Origin: Bacillota bacterium
Lineage (GTDB): Bacteria > Bacillota > Clostridia > Acetivibrionales > DSM-2933
Assembly (NCBI GenBank): GCA_023430975.1
Contig: JAEYYB010000125.1
Span: 1 to 44,415, forward strand
DNA: 44,415 bases
Reading direction: 5' to 3'
Shown: in pieces, positions 34,270 to 43,081 of the stretch
Layout of the letters: each line of letters starts with the position of its first letter
Numbering within the stretch: the first letter of the stretch is position 1
Notes under the pieces: model-generated
What the model was told of the DNA's origin: nothing
The model's input: the letters and a program-made list of their open reading frames with translations, nothing else
Databases searched by the model: none
Made by a program: the position numbers and the translations under genes

Positions 34270-36957
34270 CTATAATTTAAATAATGCTTTTCGGCTGTTA
34301 TAATTTATAACCCATTTTTCAAAATTATTTTTATCCATCGGAGCACTTAGCAAAAACCCGTGTATATCATCACAGTTCATATTTTTAAGAATTTCTACAG
34401 TTTCTGGAGTCTCAACACCTTCTGCAACTACTTTTAAACCTATAGAATGAACCAAGTCAATCAACGCATTAACTATCAGTTGAGATTTCTTATCAGTTGA
34501 TAACTTTTCAATAAATATTTTGTCAATCTTTACACAATCTACTTGCACATCCTTTAACAAAGAAAAAGAAGATCCGCCTTCTCCAAAATCATCAATTGAA
34601 ATATATACGCCTAGTTGCTTTAAATCACTTACTGTCTTTTCTAGACTGATAAAATTACTCAATAAATAGGATTCAGTTATATCCAACGCAAGAAGTTCAG
34701 GATTTACGCCTGTTTCATTCAATGTTTTTTGAATGGTGTCGATAATATATTGACTTTGAAAGTTATCACCGGATATATTTACTGTAACACGTGTGTCTAT
34801 AATCCCCATATCTCTCCATAATTTAATTTGGGCACAAGCTTCCTTTAATACCCAGGAACCAATTTCCTGCATCAAACCCATATCATTGGCAATAGGAATG
34901 AACTTTGACGGTAGGATCAAACCTAATTCAGGATTATTCCAACGGAGGAGAGCTTCAATTGCAGTAATATCGCCGCTTTTAATATTAAACTGGGGTTGAT
35001 AATAAAGAACAAGTTCTCTCTGCTTCAACGCATTTTTCAGCTTCATCTCAAGATGTATTTGTTCTTCTTTGTAATTCCTGTTAATTTCTTCATAAAAACG
35101 ATATGTATTTCCACCTTCTTTTTTTGCAGCATACATTGAAATATCAGCATTTTTTAAAACATTATTAATATCATTTGAGTCCGTAGGATACATTGATATA
35201 CCAATACTTCCGGATGTAAATAAATCCATCTCCTTACCATTGTAAGAAATATGTATTCTATCAGCCAAAATCTTATTAATAAAACTAGCTGTTTCAGCTG
35301 CTTTTAACTTATCTGAATTTTTAAATATAACAACGAATTCATCGCCTCCAAGACGGGCAATGAAAGTGTAATCATTACTAATTGATTTAAATCTTTTTGC
35401 TACCTCTTTTAAAAGCATATCTCCTACTTCATGTCCGAGCGTGTCGTTTATTTGTTTAAAACGGTTTAGATCAATAAACATAATAGCAAGAATCAAATAT
35501 TTTTCTTTATTTGATTCTACAATCTCTTTTAGGTATTCCATAAAATAGAGCCTGTTGGGCAGATCGGTAAGTACATCATAATAAGCTAAATGCTTAAGCT
35601 TTTCTTTAGATTTTTCCAGTTCAGCTGTTTGAATCAGAAGTTGACTGTTCATTTCTTTCTCTTTAGAAAACAACTGTTCAAGCTTATTTGACATTTCAGT
35701 AAAGTTAAGGACTAATGACTTTATTTGACTTATGGCAGTATTTGGCCAATTTATTTTTTCCTGGTTGCTTAATTTATTAGGGATGTCAGTAGTTGATTCG
35801 GCCAGTTTTAACAGTGTTCCTGACAAAATTCTGCTAATTATGATGGACAAAATAGTAGCAATGATACATGCAATTATGATTATATAAAATTTATTCAAAT
35901 AACGTCTCCATATATCTTCCGAGTATTTTGAAAGAGGTATTTGGATAACGAGCTTTAAGTCAATATCTTCAAATTTTGTCTCTTTAATATAGAAAGCACT
36001 TTTCCAAGCTGTTTCATCAGTGTAATAATCGGTCAACTCAGGATGCCATATATATAAACCATCACCATACGGGATCACTTTTCCTTCATGTCTCCAATTT
36101 GTGTTGTTATGATAGTTATTTGCTTGTTTATTTGATACATAGATTTTTCCGTTGTCATCTTGAATCATTAACCCAATAACACTGCCTTCAGGCTCTGTGT
36201 CTATAATTTTTCTTATCTTGTTTATCTGTATGGGGGAGTTAATTTTAACTTTACGCAGATCAATAATATTTATACTTTTCAGTTGTTGTTCAAAAATCTC
36301 ATAATTTTTATTTTCCATAGTCTGAATTATATCTGTGTTTGTATTTTTATTCATATTTAAACCATCTACAAAAACATATATTGTAAATGGGATTAAAACA
36401 GAGATTAATGTACAGTGGAAAATCATTAAACTAAAATCAATTGTATTGCTGGAGTTAGATCTTAATAATCTATTTGGATTTATGTATGATACTACCATAT
36501 CAGCCAGCAAAGCATTTATAAGTCCTAAAATGAATTGATTTAAGATTGCAACGATACCTACAATACCAAATTCCTCACCATTGATAAAAAAATACAGAGA
36601 AGTTGCAGGACAACCTAATATCATCCAGTAAATCATTTCTGATAAAAATAGATTACGTATTTTATATTTATAAATCATTCCCACAAAGAGTATTTCCAAA
36701 GAGATAAATAAAGAAATTCTATCAGGATTTAATAAAGTTATTGCAAAAACATTTACAATCAGACTTGATATTAGGGCAAAAGCAGTTCCATATAGTCTTA
36801 GTATAACAAATAGAAAAAAGGAAGCAAAACTTATGTATACACCATAAGACAATGGTACCTTATATATCCTAGTTATTATACATAAACAAGTTAATAATAT
36901 AAACCCAATAATCAATTTTGGAGATTTAAGAGTCTTGCTAAGACATAAATTTTGCAT
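34270..36957 (-). CDS. Membrane GGDEF-EAL cyclic-di-GMP signalling protein
   Basis: 895 residues. N-terminal multi-helix membrane domain ~15-200 (five or six spans), extracytoplasmic sensory segment ~205-350 with IGLMIQDDNGKIYVSN typical of single-Cache-like domains, a membrane helix ~357-379, HAMP-like/coiled-coil linker ~380-455, GGDEF domain ~456-622 and EAL domain ~635-885. The diguanylate cyclase motif is intact (GGDEF, 537-541) but the RxxD inhibitory site is missing. Phosphodiesterase motifs are present: EAL 668-670, NISGDNF, DDFGEGG (usually DDFGTGY), VKID and VAEGVET; so both activities are possible. Start ATG follows AAGGAG by 12 nt. Likely in one transcript with the solute-binding lipoprotein, suggesting that an extracellular ligand adjusts c-di-GMP (biofilm, motility or adhesion to substrate). 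Confidence 0.92.
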   Translation of the reverse strand: MQNLCLSKTLKSPKLIIGFILLTCLCIITRIYKVPLSYGVYISFASFFLFVILRLYGTAFALISSLIVNVFAITLLNPDRISLFISLEILFVGMIYKYKIRNLFLSEMIYWMILGCPATSLYFFINGEEFGIVGIVAILNQFILGLINALLADMVVSYINPNRLLRSNSSNTIDFSLMIFHCTLISVLIPFTIYVFVDGLNMNKNTNTDIIQTMENKNYEIFEQQLKSINIIDLRKVKINSPIQINKIRKIIDTEPEGSVIGLMIQDDNGKIYVSNKQANNYHNNTNWRHEGKVIPYGDGLYIWHPELTDYYTDETAWKSAFYIKETKFEDIDLKLVIQIPLSKYSEDIWRRYLNKFYIIIIACIIATILSIIISRILSGTLLKLAESTTDIPNKLSNQEKINWPNTAISQIKSLVLNFTEMSNKLEQLFSKEKEMNSQLLIQTAELEKSKEKLKHLAYYDVLTDLPNRLYFMEYLKEIVESNKEKYLILAIMFIDLNRFKQINDTLGHEVGDMLLKEVAKRFKSISNDYTFIARLGGDEFVVIFKNSDKLKAAETASFINKILADRIHISYNGKEMDLFTSGSIGISMYPTDSNDINNVLKNADISMYAAKKEGGNTYRFYEEINRNYKEEQIHLEMKLKNALKQRELVLYYQPQFNIKSGDITAIEALLRWNNPELGLILPSKFIPIANDMGLMQEIGSWVLKEACAQIKLWRDMGIIDTRVTVNISGDNFQSQYIIDTIQKTLNETGVNPELLALDITESYLLSNFISLEKTVSDLKQLGVYISIDDFGEGGSSFSLLKDVQVDCVKIDKIFIEKLSTDKKSQLIVNALIDLVHSIGLKVVAEGVETPETVEILKNMNCDDIHGFLLSAPMDKNNFEKWVINYNSRKALFKL

Positions 36958-37254
36958 CTTTCAATTAATCTCCTTATCAAAATATGAAAGATATGGAAAT
37001 ATATAGCACTGCATTCCACATGTGTTTTTTTTCTTAGGTATTGTTATTATCGTCATTTTTGGTTTATTAGTTTAATAAATAATAAATTCTATATCTAATG
37101 ACAAATGCCTAAGTTTAAATAAAGATGGACTTTTTAGATGCAATGAACGGCAATGGTGTAAAAATGTTCTTTATTATATGTTTTTGGAATCTTAACTTGC
37201 ATTTTTCTTGCTTGTGTTTTGTGGAAAAAATCAAAACGTTAAGCAAACGCTCAT
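36958..37254. other. Gap upstream of the GGDEF-EAL gene
   Basis: 297 bases with no credible gene. A weak leftward promoter candidate (TTGTCA, 17-bp spacer, TATTTA on the minus strand, near 37080-37105) is the only thing I can point to. Confidence 0.4.
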
Positions 37255-38286
37255 CTAATCATATGTTAAAGGCTCAAGAATATCGAATTTATCTGATATT
37301 TCAATATGTTTTTCCCAGTCATAGCCTTTAAGTGTATTTCTTATGCTTTTTACAATTTCTCTGCATTGTGTATAACAGTCACTGTACCTGATATAATACT
37401 GAACCAGAATATTGCATTCCATCTCAAGTTGCTTGTCGTAAATGCCTATAGGGTTGTTGGAATAATAACATATGAACCTTTCAAATTCAGGGCCGTTCTC
37501 TAAAACATATTTATTTCTTTCACTTTCAAATGCTACTCTGGAGTACATTACACTCAGCACTGTATGTGGTTCCTCGTGAATTTCAAGTGAAATATAACAA
37601 ACCTTATCTTTTTTTTCTTTATATTTATTTATTACTCCGTTTATTACATTCTGAGAAATCTTACTTATAATTGTAGTCCTTAGATTTTCCGCTTCTTCAG
37701 GGAGTATTTTTTTATATACTACTCCATTTGCCAGCCAGGTTTCCTTATCTGTTATAAGCATAACTTCTCCGTTTGAGTCATATTCAATATCCAAAGCATC
37801 ATTATAAGTTTCGAATTCAAAATGAATGGGGTTTTCAATACGTTTTATTTTATTACTGTTATCGTAATGATATTTTTCTACATATACATTGTTATGTTTG
37901 TCAACTTCAATGGTTCCATAGGGTAAGCCATTTTCATTAAGTTCAGTTATTTGAATATATCTTAATGTTTTGTTGTCTTTGTTATCATTATCATCTTCAA
38001 AGCAGTATAGGTTAATACTATCATCAAAATACTGTAAAAAAGATTCTTGATTGTTGCCGAATTTTACATATATTAACTTACTGTTACTATTGAATCCATA
38101 AGTATAAATTGCATCTTTACTGGCGACATTTTTACCTTTACTCAAAAAACCTCTTTCAAAATAACATGGTAGAATATTGTATTTTTCTCCATCAGTGTAC
38201 TCGAACACCTTGATATCGCTAATGATTGGTCTAAAATCATTATATCTATCTTTAAATTTCTGAAAATATTCTAAGATTTTCCCCAT
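37255..38286 (-). CDS. Hypothetical cytoplasmic protein
   Basis: 343 residues from the ATG at 38286, which follows AGGAG by about 5 nt; a GTG two codons upstream overlaps that site and is unlikely. No signal peptide or membrane helix. The first half is beta-rich with Tyr/Asn-rich segments (YTYGFNSNSKLIYVKFG, GTIEVDKHNNVYVEKYHYD) loosely like RHS/YD-type strands; the second half is helical and acidic. I do not recognise the family. Its setting among small unknown and WG-repeat proteins resembles regions holding immunity proteins of contact-dependent or polymorphic toxins, but that is only context. Confidence 0.7.
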   Translation of the reverse strand: MGKILEYFQKFKDRYNDFRPIISDIKVFEYTDGEKYNILPCYFERGFLSKGKNVASKDAIYTYGFNSNSKLIYVKFGNNQESFLQYFDDSINLYCFEDDNDNKDNKTLRYIQITELNENGLPYGTIEVDKHNNVYVEKYHYDNSNKIKRIENPIHFEFETYNDALDIEYDSNGEVMLITDKETWLANGVVYKKILPEEAENLRTTIISKISQNVINGVINKYKEKKDKVCYISLEIHEEPHTVLSVMYSRVAFESERNKYVLENGPEFERFICYYSNNPIGIYDKQLEMECNILVQYYIRYSDCYTQCREIVKSIRNTLKGYDWEKHIEISDKFDILEPLTYD

Positions 38287-38452
38287 AAGCACTCCTACTT
38301 CTTGTTTATGTTATTAATTATAAGATTATTTTACTATTAAACAGATACCAGTTCAATTATCATGTAAGCATATAGCGGTTAATGCATAAAAACATCTTTT
38401 AATATTACTAAGGACCAAATTCTACTGTATAATTAAAGAAGAGAGGTCTTAA

Positions 38453-38590
38453 TGTGGAATATATGACAGCGATAGAAAAAGGTGCAATTAAAGCGGAAGA
38501 AACCTAGTTTTGCCTGTAGATTCAATAGAAAAGGTTGTTTATAGAAATTCTATAAATACTGATAAAAGAGGTATAACCAGTACAAGTTAA
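38453..38590 (+). pseudogene. Frameshifted gene remnant
   Basis: A GTG after AGAGGTC starts EYMTAIEKGAIKAEE and stops after 17 codons; a shifted frame continues LVLPVDSIEKVVYRNSINTD to a TAA at 38588-38590. Together they read as ~45 residues of a lost protein. Family unknown. Confidence 0.4.
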
Positions 38591-38624
38591 GGCTTAAATT
38601 TTATGAAATTCAAAACTAAGCCTT
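38589..38624. terminator. Terminator-like hairpin
   Basis: AAGGCTTA (38589-38596) pairs with TAAGCCTT (38617-38624), with an inner AATTT/AAATT. It overlaps the end of the preceding remnant; only a short TCT follows. Confidence 0.4.
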
Positions 38625-38734
38625 TCTGCAAGAGGTGGATTAATTGTGACTTTGAAAACACATGGAATGTAATTTGTTTAGACGATTCGGAATACAGGTA
38701 TGAAGAGAAAAGAGTATTTAATGTTGCAATATAG
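38603..38734 (+). CDS. 43-residue ORF, possible gene fragment
   Basis: ATG 38603 opens MKFKTKPFCKRWINCDFENT then WNVICLDDSEYRYEEKRVF. The composition is protein-like but there is no ribosome binding site and the hairpin overlaps the start, so it is more likely a fragment than a functional gene. Confidence 0.3.
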   Translation: MKFKTKPFCKRWINCDFENTWNVICLDDSEYRYEEKRVFNVAI

Positions 38735-38817
38735 CAGGTAGATAATGGGGGAGTCATGTGAATGAAATTTTATTTGATCATTTGCAGGATGAATAAGTAA
38801 GATAGGAGTTAAGGGTA

Positions 38818-39447
38818 ATGAGTGAAACTATTGAAGAAAGATTATATTCTTTCAGAGTTGATGGAAAAACTGGATTTATAAATGGAACGGGGCAAATTAT
38901 TATTGAGCCAAAATATGAAGGTGCATGTGAGTTTTGTTATGATGAGGATTACACCTTTTATATTTCTAATAACAAATTAGGCTGCATTGATAGAACGGGA
39001 AATATTATTATCAAGGCTCTGTATGATGATTTGAAATTATTCTCTAAAGAAGGTCTTGCTGCATTTTTAGTTGATGGCAAATGGGGATTTATAAATAAAA
39101 ATGAAGAAGTAGTAATTAATCCTATATATAACAAAGCAGACAGTTTTGTTAATGGATTAGCAGGTGTAGAATTCCAAGATGGGAAATGGGGCTACATAGA
39201 TTGCTCTGGGATTACTGTTATTAAGCCTGTTTTTGAGCGAGTATCTGAATTCTGGGACAAACTTGCACGAGTAAAATTAGGAGGGAAATTTGGCTTTATA
39301 GATAAAGCAGGTAAATTTGTTTTTGAACCAATATTTGATTCTGCCAATTGTTTTACAGGTGAGGATGACCTTACAGTAGTCGAAATAGATGGTAAGTATG
39401 GCTATATAAACATAAATGGAAATTGGGTTTGGAAACCGTCAAAATAA
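38818..39447 (+). CDS. WG-repeat protein
   Basis: 209 residues made almost wholly of six WG-type repeats of ~33 residues, each of the form G-K-x-G-[FY]-I-[ND]-x-x-G-x-x-[VI]-[IV]-x-P-x-[YF]-[DE]: GKTGFINGTGQIIIEPKYE, NKLGCIDRTGNIIIKALYD, GKWGFINKNEEVVINPIYN, GKWGYIDCSGITVIKPVFE, GKFGFIDKAGKFVFEPIFD, GKYGYININGNWVWKP. No signal peptide, so cytoplasmic. WG repeats form beta-propeller-like or solenoid binding surfaces of unknown role and are common near toxin-immunity and surface-protein loci. Start ATG follows AGGAG...AAGGG. Confidence 0.88.
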   Translation: MSETIEERLYSFRVDGKTGFINGTGQIIIEPKYEGACEFCYDEDYTFYISNNKLGCIDRTGNIIIKALYDDLKLFSKEGLAAFLVDGKWGFINKNEEVVINPIYNKADSFVNGLAGVEFQDGKWGYIDCSGITVIKPVFERVSEFWDKLARVKLGGKFGFIDKAGKFVFEPIFDSANCFTGEDDLTVVEIDGKYGYININGNWVWKPSK

Positions 39448-39484
39448 GTATTTGCTCTGAAATAATTTAATTGAGGTTGCAGTT

Positions 39485-39886
39485 ATGGTACTGATTTATG
39501 AATTTGGATCATCCCAGGTGGAACCCTTCAATGATGAAATGTATTCAAGGGATTTCGTTGGCAATATATATAAATATGATTTTGATTACTTTTCTAATAA
39601 TTTGGATGAAGATTCTCTTTCTTCAAAGCGTGCTGTAATAGTACTCAGGGATAAGAAAGTACAGGAGAGCAATCTTAATGGCAGGTGGAGGTGGTAAAAC
39701 TCTGTACATAAAAACGCTGCTCTCATCGATGGGCAAAATCTCATTACTATCCTTGGAGATAGCATATTTAATTTAAATCTGCCAGACCTTGGACTTAACT
39801 GGTGCTTAAAATGTGGGGATTTAGTCTGTTTTGGCTTATATAAAATACCTAATGGGTATGTGATAAGATTAAGGAATTATTTGTGA
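39485..39886 (+). pseudogene. Hypothetical protein interrupted by an in-frame TAA
   Basis: The ATG at 39485 opens a 70-codon frame (VLIYEFGSSQVEPFNDEMY, KRAVIVLRDKKVQESNL) that stops at TAA 39695-39697. The same frame resumes at once and stays open to TGA 39884-39886 with protein-like sequence (NSVHKNAALIDGQNLITILG, GLYKIPNGYVIRLR). Joined, the product is ~133 residues, beta-rich, with propeller-blade-like strands. A single C-to-T or G-to-T change (CAA or GAA to TAA) would explain it. Family unknown. It directly follows the WG-repeat gene. Confidence 0.6.
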
Positions 39887-39936
39887 AAGACAAATTGTAA
39901 GAACAAGAAATATTGATAGATAGGCAGGAGTTTAAA

Positions 39937-40380
39937 ATGGATTATGATAAGATAAGGCTCATGAGTCAGGATGATAGAGATAGAATTTTAAAGTCGGAAT
40001 TGAACGAAGATAAAATAATGTTTATAAATAAATGTGGGCTAAAATGTAATGAAGACCTTGTTTGGGAAGTGCCGAAAGGCAATTATCCTCAAATGCTTAT
40101 TTGTAAACATTTCTTATTAAAAAAGTGGGATATGATTCAGACGATATTTTACATGAATAGTTTATGCTATGTGAAGATTAAGTTCTTTACTGCCAATTGG
40201 AGTGAGTTTGTATCATGTAAACATGATTGGAGGCAGGGATTTGTAGAATGCCCATTATGGGATATGGAATTTATTAAGCATAGTGAAACAGGCAATGTGG
40301 TTGACTTGAGATGGCTTAGAGGGATAACAGATATAGATGTTTTCAGACAATGGTGTAAGGAGTTTACTGGGATAGAATGA
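39937..40380 (+). CDS. Hypothetical protein
   Basis: 147 residues from ATG 39937, six bases after CAGGAG; an upstream in-frame start at 39913 lies before that site. The N-terminal ~30 residues are helical and charged; the rest is Trp/Cys-rich (CGLKCNEDLVWEVPKG, CKHDWRQGFVECPLWDMEF, CKEFTGIE). No signal or membrane segment. I do not recognise the family. Lies in line with the WG-repeat gene and the broken cupin gene. Confidence 0.65.
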   Translation: MDYDKIRLMSQDDRDRILKSELNEDKIMFINKCGLKCNEDLVWEVPKGNYPQMLICKHFLLKKWDMIQTIFYMNSLCYVKIKFFTANWSEFVSCKHDWRQGFVECPLWDMEFIKHSETGNVVDLRWLRGITDIDVFRQWCKEFTGIE

Positions 40381-40516
40381 TTGCAGCATGGGCTGTGTCA
40401 AAAAGACAATAAATTGAAGAAGCAAAGATGAAGGAAATGGTGAAAACCCAACAGAAAATTTAAGAAATGCCTCAAAATAATATATTGTCAATTTAAAGAT
40501 TGGAGGGCAAGCGATA

Positions 40517-40861
40517 ATGAAAGAGTTCCCCGATTTTATGAAAAATAAAAAGAACAGAATACCTGCTAGTGCACAGAACACAGAGGATATTGAAGGGTAT
40601 TATTATGAGGGACCAGGAGGCGGATAGATGGCTTTCTGGACTTGCTATTCCGACAGGGAGTCAAAAAAGCACAAGCACGATTTTGACGAGTACATAATCA
40701 TAGTGTCAGGACAGTACACGGCCTGCTTAGAAGATAGAGAGATTGTCTTAAATCCAGGTGATGAGTTGTATATTCCATCAGGAACAGTCCAGTGGGGTAG
40801 ATGCATAGCTGGAACAAGGTCGATTCACGTATTCGGCGGTAAAAGAATAAAAACAGAGTAA
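40517..40861 (+). pseudogene. Cupin-domain protein interrupted by an amber codon
   Basis: ATG 40517, nine bases after GGAGGG, starts MKEFPDFMKNKKNRIP and stays open to a TAG at 40625-40627; the same frame continues with the cupin core (WTCYSDRESKKHKHDFDEYI, GQYTACLEDREIVLNPGDEL, YIPSGTVQWGRCIAGTRSIH) to TAA 40859-40861. Full-length relatives, as I remember them, have a short N-terminal region ending in a Gly-Gln-Met-Ala-Phe-Trp stretch, so CAG-to-TAG is the likely event. The metal-binding pattern of the cupin (K-H-K-H-D-F-D-E) is otherwise kept. Translation could restart at ATG 40628, which would give a 77-residue cupin core, but there is only GGAGGCGG as a binding site. Confidence 0.7.
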
Positions 40862-40963
40862 ATTGTTTTTATCACAAAGATTAATGATTTATTATTAGTT
40901 TGTATTAGTTTTAATATGCGGTGCAAGGGATATTTATATAATTGTAAGTAAGAGGGAGATTAA

Positions 40964-42031
40964 ATGGTAAAGGGAAATAAGTATAAAAAAATAGTAATCG
41001 TTATAATGTGTGTTATTTTATTTGTCATGGTTATGGCAATAATATTATTTTTAAATGAGTTGAGAAGTCTTGCTTCACTAAAAGTTGTTGATGATTATCC
41101 GATGTATCGAATGACCTACTATGGGGATTATGGATTTGATGAATTTTTAAAGGTTGGAGCTAAGAGTGACCGTGATATTGAAAAGTTTGTCACGAAGAGA
41201 TTGCTAAAAGGGCTACCCATAAACATAAATGTTACAGGAGCTGGTTGTACGGCATTTGTTACAAAAAATGATAAGGGAGATACGATTTTTGCAAGAAATT
41301 TCGATTTTACGTATGCACCATCATTGCAGTTATGGACTAACCCTAAAAACGGCTATTCTTCTATATCAACTGTAAATTTATCCTTTGCAGGATATTCTAA
41401 AGACAACTTGCCAACTCCAATAAGAATGAAAAGCTTTTTGGCCCTAGCTGCTCCATACCTGCCATTCGACGGCATGAATGAAAAGGGTGTCTCTATAGCA
41501 CTTTTAGCGGTCCCTGAAGCTCATTTGAGCACAGATAAAAATAAAATAACTCTAAATACAACAACAGCAATTAGACTTGTATTGGATAAGGCAGCGACTG
41601 TAGATGAAGCTGTTGAAATATTGAGAAAATATAACATCTATTTTTCGGGGGATATTAAGTGCCATTATTTAATTGCAGATGCAAGCGGTAAATCAGTTAT
41701 TGTTGAATATTGGAATGGGGAATTACAGGTTGTAAAATCAGATAAATCTTATCAGGTTGCCTCAAATTTTATAGCATATAATGGATTAAATATTGGTGAA
41801 GGATACACTGAATTTGACCGATATAGTGCTGTTAAAAAAGCCATTGAAGAAAATTATGGAAATTTGACACAGGAACAAACGATAGACATACTTGCACAAG
41901 TCGGTGTCTATGGGCCCTCAGGAGAAGACAAATTACAATGGTCGGTTGTTTATAATCTGACTCACTTACAGGGATATGGTTTCGCACATAGAAATAGGAA
42001 GAACGTTAAGGAATTTACACTAAAAAAATAG
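40964..42031 (+). CDS. Membrane-anchored choloylglycine hydrolase / acyl-amide hydrolase family protein (Ntn)
   Basis: 355 residues. One N-terminal membrane helix (~9-31) with no cleavage site, then an extracytoplasmic linear-amide C-N hydrolase domain of the choloylglycine hydrolase/penicillin V acylase superfamily. C95 in GAGCTAFV is the expected nucleophile, followed by FARNFDF (R111, N112, D114), the GMNEKGVSIALLAVP segment and VVIVEYW-like strands, ending QWSVVYNLTH. In soluble family members the Cys becomes N-terminal after processing; here it is preceded by ~94 residues including the anchor, as in several clostridial homologues, so processing would have to release it. Substrate may be bile acid, penicillin, N-acyl amide or N-acyl homoserine lactone; not predictable. 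Start follows AGAGGGAG. Confidence 0.85.
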   Translation: MVKGNKYKKIVIVIMCVILFVMVMAIILFLNELRSLASLKVVDDYPMYRMTYYGDYGFDEFLKVGAKSDRDIEKFVTKRLLKGLPININVTGAGCTAFVTKNDKGDTIFARNFDFTYAPSLQLWTNPKNGYSSISTVNLSFAGYSKDNLPTPIRMKSFLALAAPYLPFDGMNEKGVSIALLAVPEAHLSTDKNKITLNTTTAIRLVLDKAATVDEAVEILRKYNIYFSGDIKCHYLIADASGKSVIVEYWNGELQVVKSDKSYQVASNFIAYNGLNIGEGYTEFDRYSAVKKAIEENYGNLTQEQTIDILAQVGVYGPSGEDKLQWSVVYNLTHLQGYGFAHRNRKNVKEFTLKK

Positions 42032-42050
42032 TTATAATCGTATACAAGAT

Positions 42051-42099
42051 CGTATGTAATATTTGTAAAGTACTTACAAGTTAAATGTAGCGAACTTAC
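42051..42099. repeat. Short repeat family 2, copy R2 (degenerate)
   Basis: CGTATGTAATATTTGTAAAG then ACAAGTTAAATGTAGCGAAC align with R1 and R3 with several differences. It lies between the hydrolase and the next lipoprotein gene. Confidence 0.5.
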
Positions 42100-42116
42100 T
42101 AAATTGGGGGGATTAA

Positions 42117-42965
42117 ATGAAAAAGCAAATATTAATATCATTTTCAGTAATTTTATCAGTCTTTCTTTTGTTGGTTGGATGTAGTAATAGCAAACAAAAT
42201 AATAAAAACGCAGAAGCTACAGATATAATCACAGTTAAGATAGGAAAATACTTTGGGGAATCTTATAATGTATATTCTTCATTTATACCTATTTTAACCC
42301 TCGAAAATAGCAATAAATTTAAATTTGAATTAGGAATTAGCAAGTCTATTGAAGGTAATTACAAAATAGATAAAAATAAATTGATTTTGACATCTTCTGA
42401 TGGAAGTGAAAACTACATTTTGGATATTTCTAATAACAGGTTAGTTATTAAACACGAAATACCAGGTTATGTAAAGAAGAGTGCCAATTTTAAATTTTCA
42501 GAAAAAAGTATCACTAATGATGTAAACACATTAAGCACTAACTTAGTGGATTGCACTTTAGATTACGATTTACTAATTATCGCAAAAAGTTCAGTTGATT
42601 TTTATTGGAAGTTTACTTCAGAAGACAATATTCCTAAAAGAATAATAGATGAGTTTGAAAAATGTAGAAGTATCAATGGTTTTAGTATAATCAGTGAAGA
42701 CAACTCAAATTATTTAATTGGTTTAGGCATAGGTTGTCAGCCGACACAAGATTATGAATTTGATATTGAGCATTTAGTTGTAAAATTTAGCGGAGATAAG
42801 ATGGATAAGGGAGTAATAGAAATTAGCGTAAGAGAAAAGAAGAAAACTGCTGAAATAGGAAATAGAAAAATAAGTACTTTCCCGACTTGTTTGATAAGGG
42901 TACATAAAGATAAACTGCCTGTGAATTTTAAATTGAATGGAGTTCTTTTGCAAAGAGTTGATTAG
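42117..42965 (+). CDS. Hypothetical lipoprotein
   Basis: 282 residues. Signal ends at LLLVGC (lipobox Cys ~22). The mature part is beta-rich; residues ~50-110 (FKFELGISKSIEGNYKIDKN, then LILTSSDGSENYILDIS) resemble the lipocalin-like 'extracellular ligand/energy' domains seen in many clostridial lipoproteins. The C-terminal half has alternating strands. No catalytic motif is apparent. Start ATG after GGGGGGAT. Anchored to the outer leaflet; role unknown. Confidence 0.75.
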   Translation: MKKQILISFSVILSVFLLLVGCSNSKQNNKNAEATDIITVKIGKYFGESYNVYSSFIPILTLENSNKFKFELGISKSIEGNYKIDKNKLILTSSDGSENYILDISNNRLVIKHEIPGYVKKSANFKFSEKSITNDVNTLSTNLVDCTLDYDLLIIAKSSVDFYWKFTSEDNIPKRIIDEFEKCRSINGFSIISEDNSNYLIGLGIGCQPTQDYEFDIEHLVVKFSGDKMDKGVIEISVREKKKTAEIGNRKISTFPTCLIRVHKDKLPVNFKLNGVLLQRVD

Positions 42966-43012
42966 GACCATAAATGGTAAGTAAAAACTTAAAAAACTGA
43001 AATATCAATTAT

Positions 43013-43052
43013 ACGCATTATTTACAAAGTACGAACAAGTTATGTTTGGCGA
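43013..43052. repeat. Short repeat family 2, copy R3
   Basis: ACGCATTATTTACAAAGTAC then GAACAAGTTATGTTTGGCGA align with R1; located between the lipoprotein and DUF1648-like genes. Confidence 0.55.
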
Positions 43053-43081
43053 AATAATATAAAAGAACAGAGGAGTAAATC

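Larger units (their letters stand above)
38287..38817. other. Gap with gene remnants
   Basis: 531 bases lacking an intact gene. It contains a frameshifted remnant (38453-38590), a hairpin (38589-38624) and a 43-codon ORF (38603-38734). The right end holds the binding site of the WG-repeat gene. Confidence 0.5.

Noticed and set aside
32855..36957. A full ABC sugar transporter operon
   Set aside because: Only the binding protein is present; no permease or ATPase reading frames exist on either strand nearby.
37125..37331. 68-codon plus-strand ORF upstream of and overlapping the hypothetical gene at 37255-38286
   Set aside because: It has no ribosome binding site and its second half is antisense to the better supported gene; composition is not protein-like.
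40625..40627. Amber codon as a pyrrolysine or read-through site
   Set aside because: No pyrrolysine genes or read-through element are visible, cupins do not use pyrrolysine, and a second unrelated stop (TAA) occurs in a neighbouring gene; simple nonsense change is more likely.
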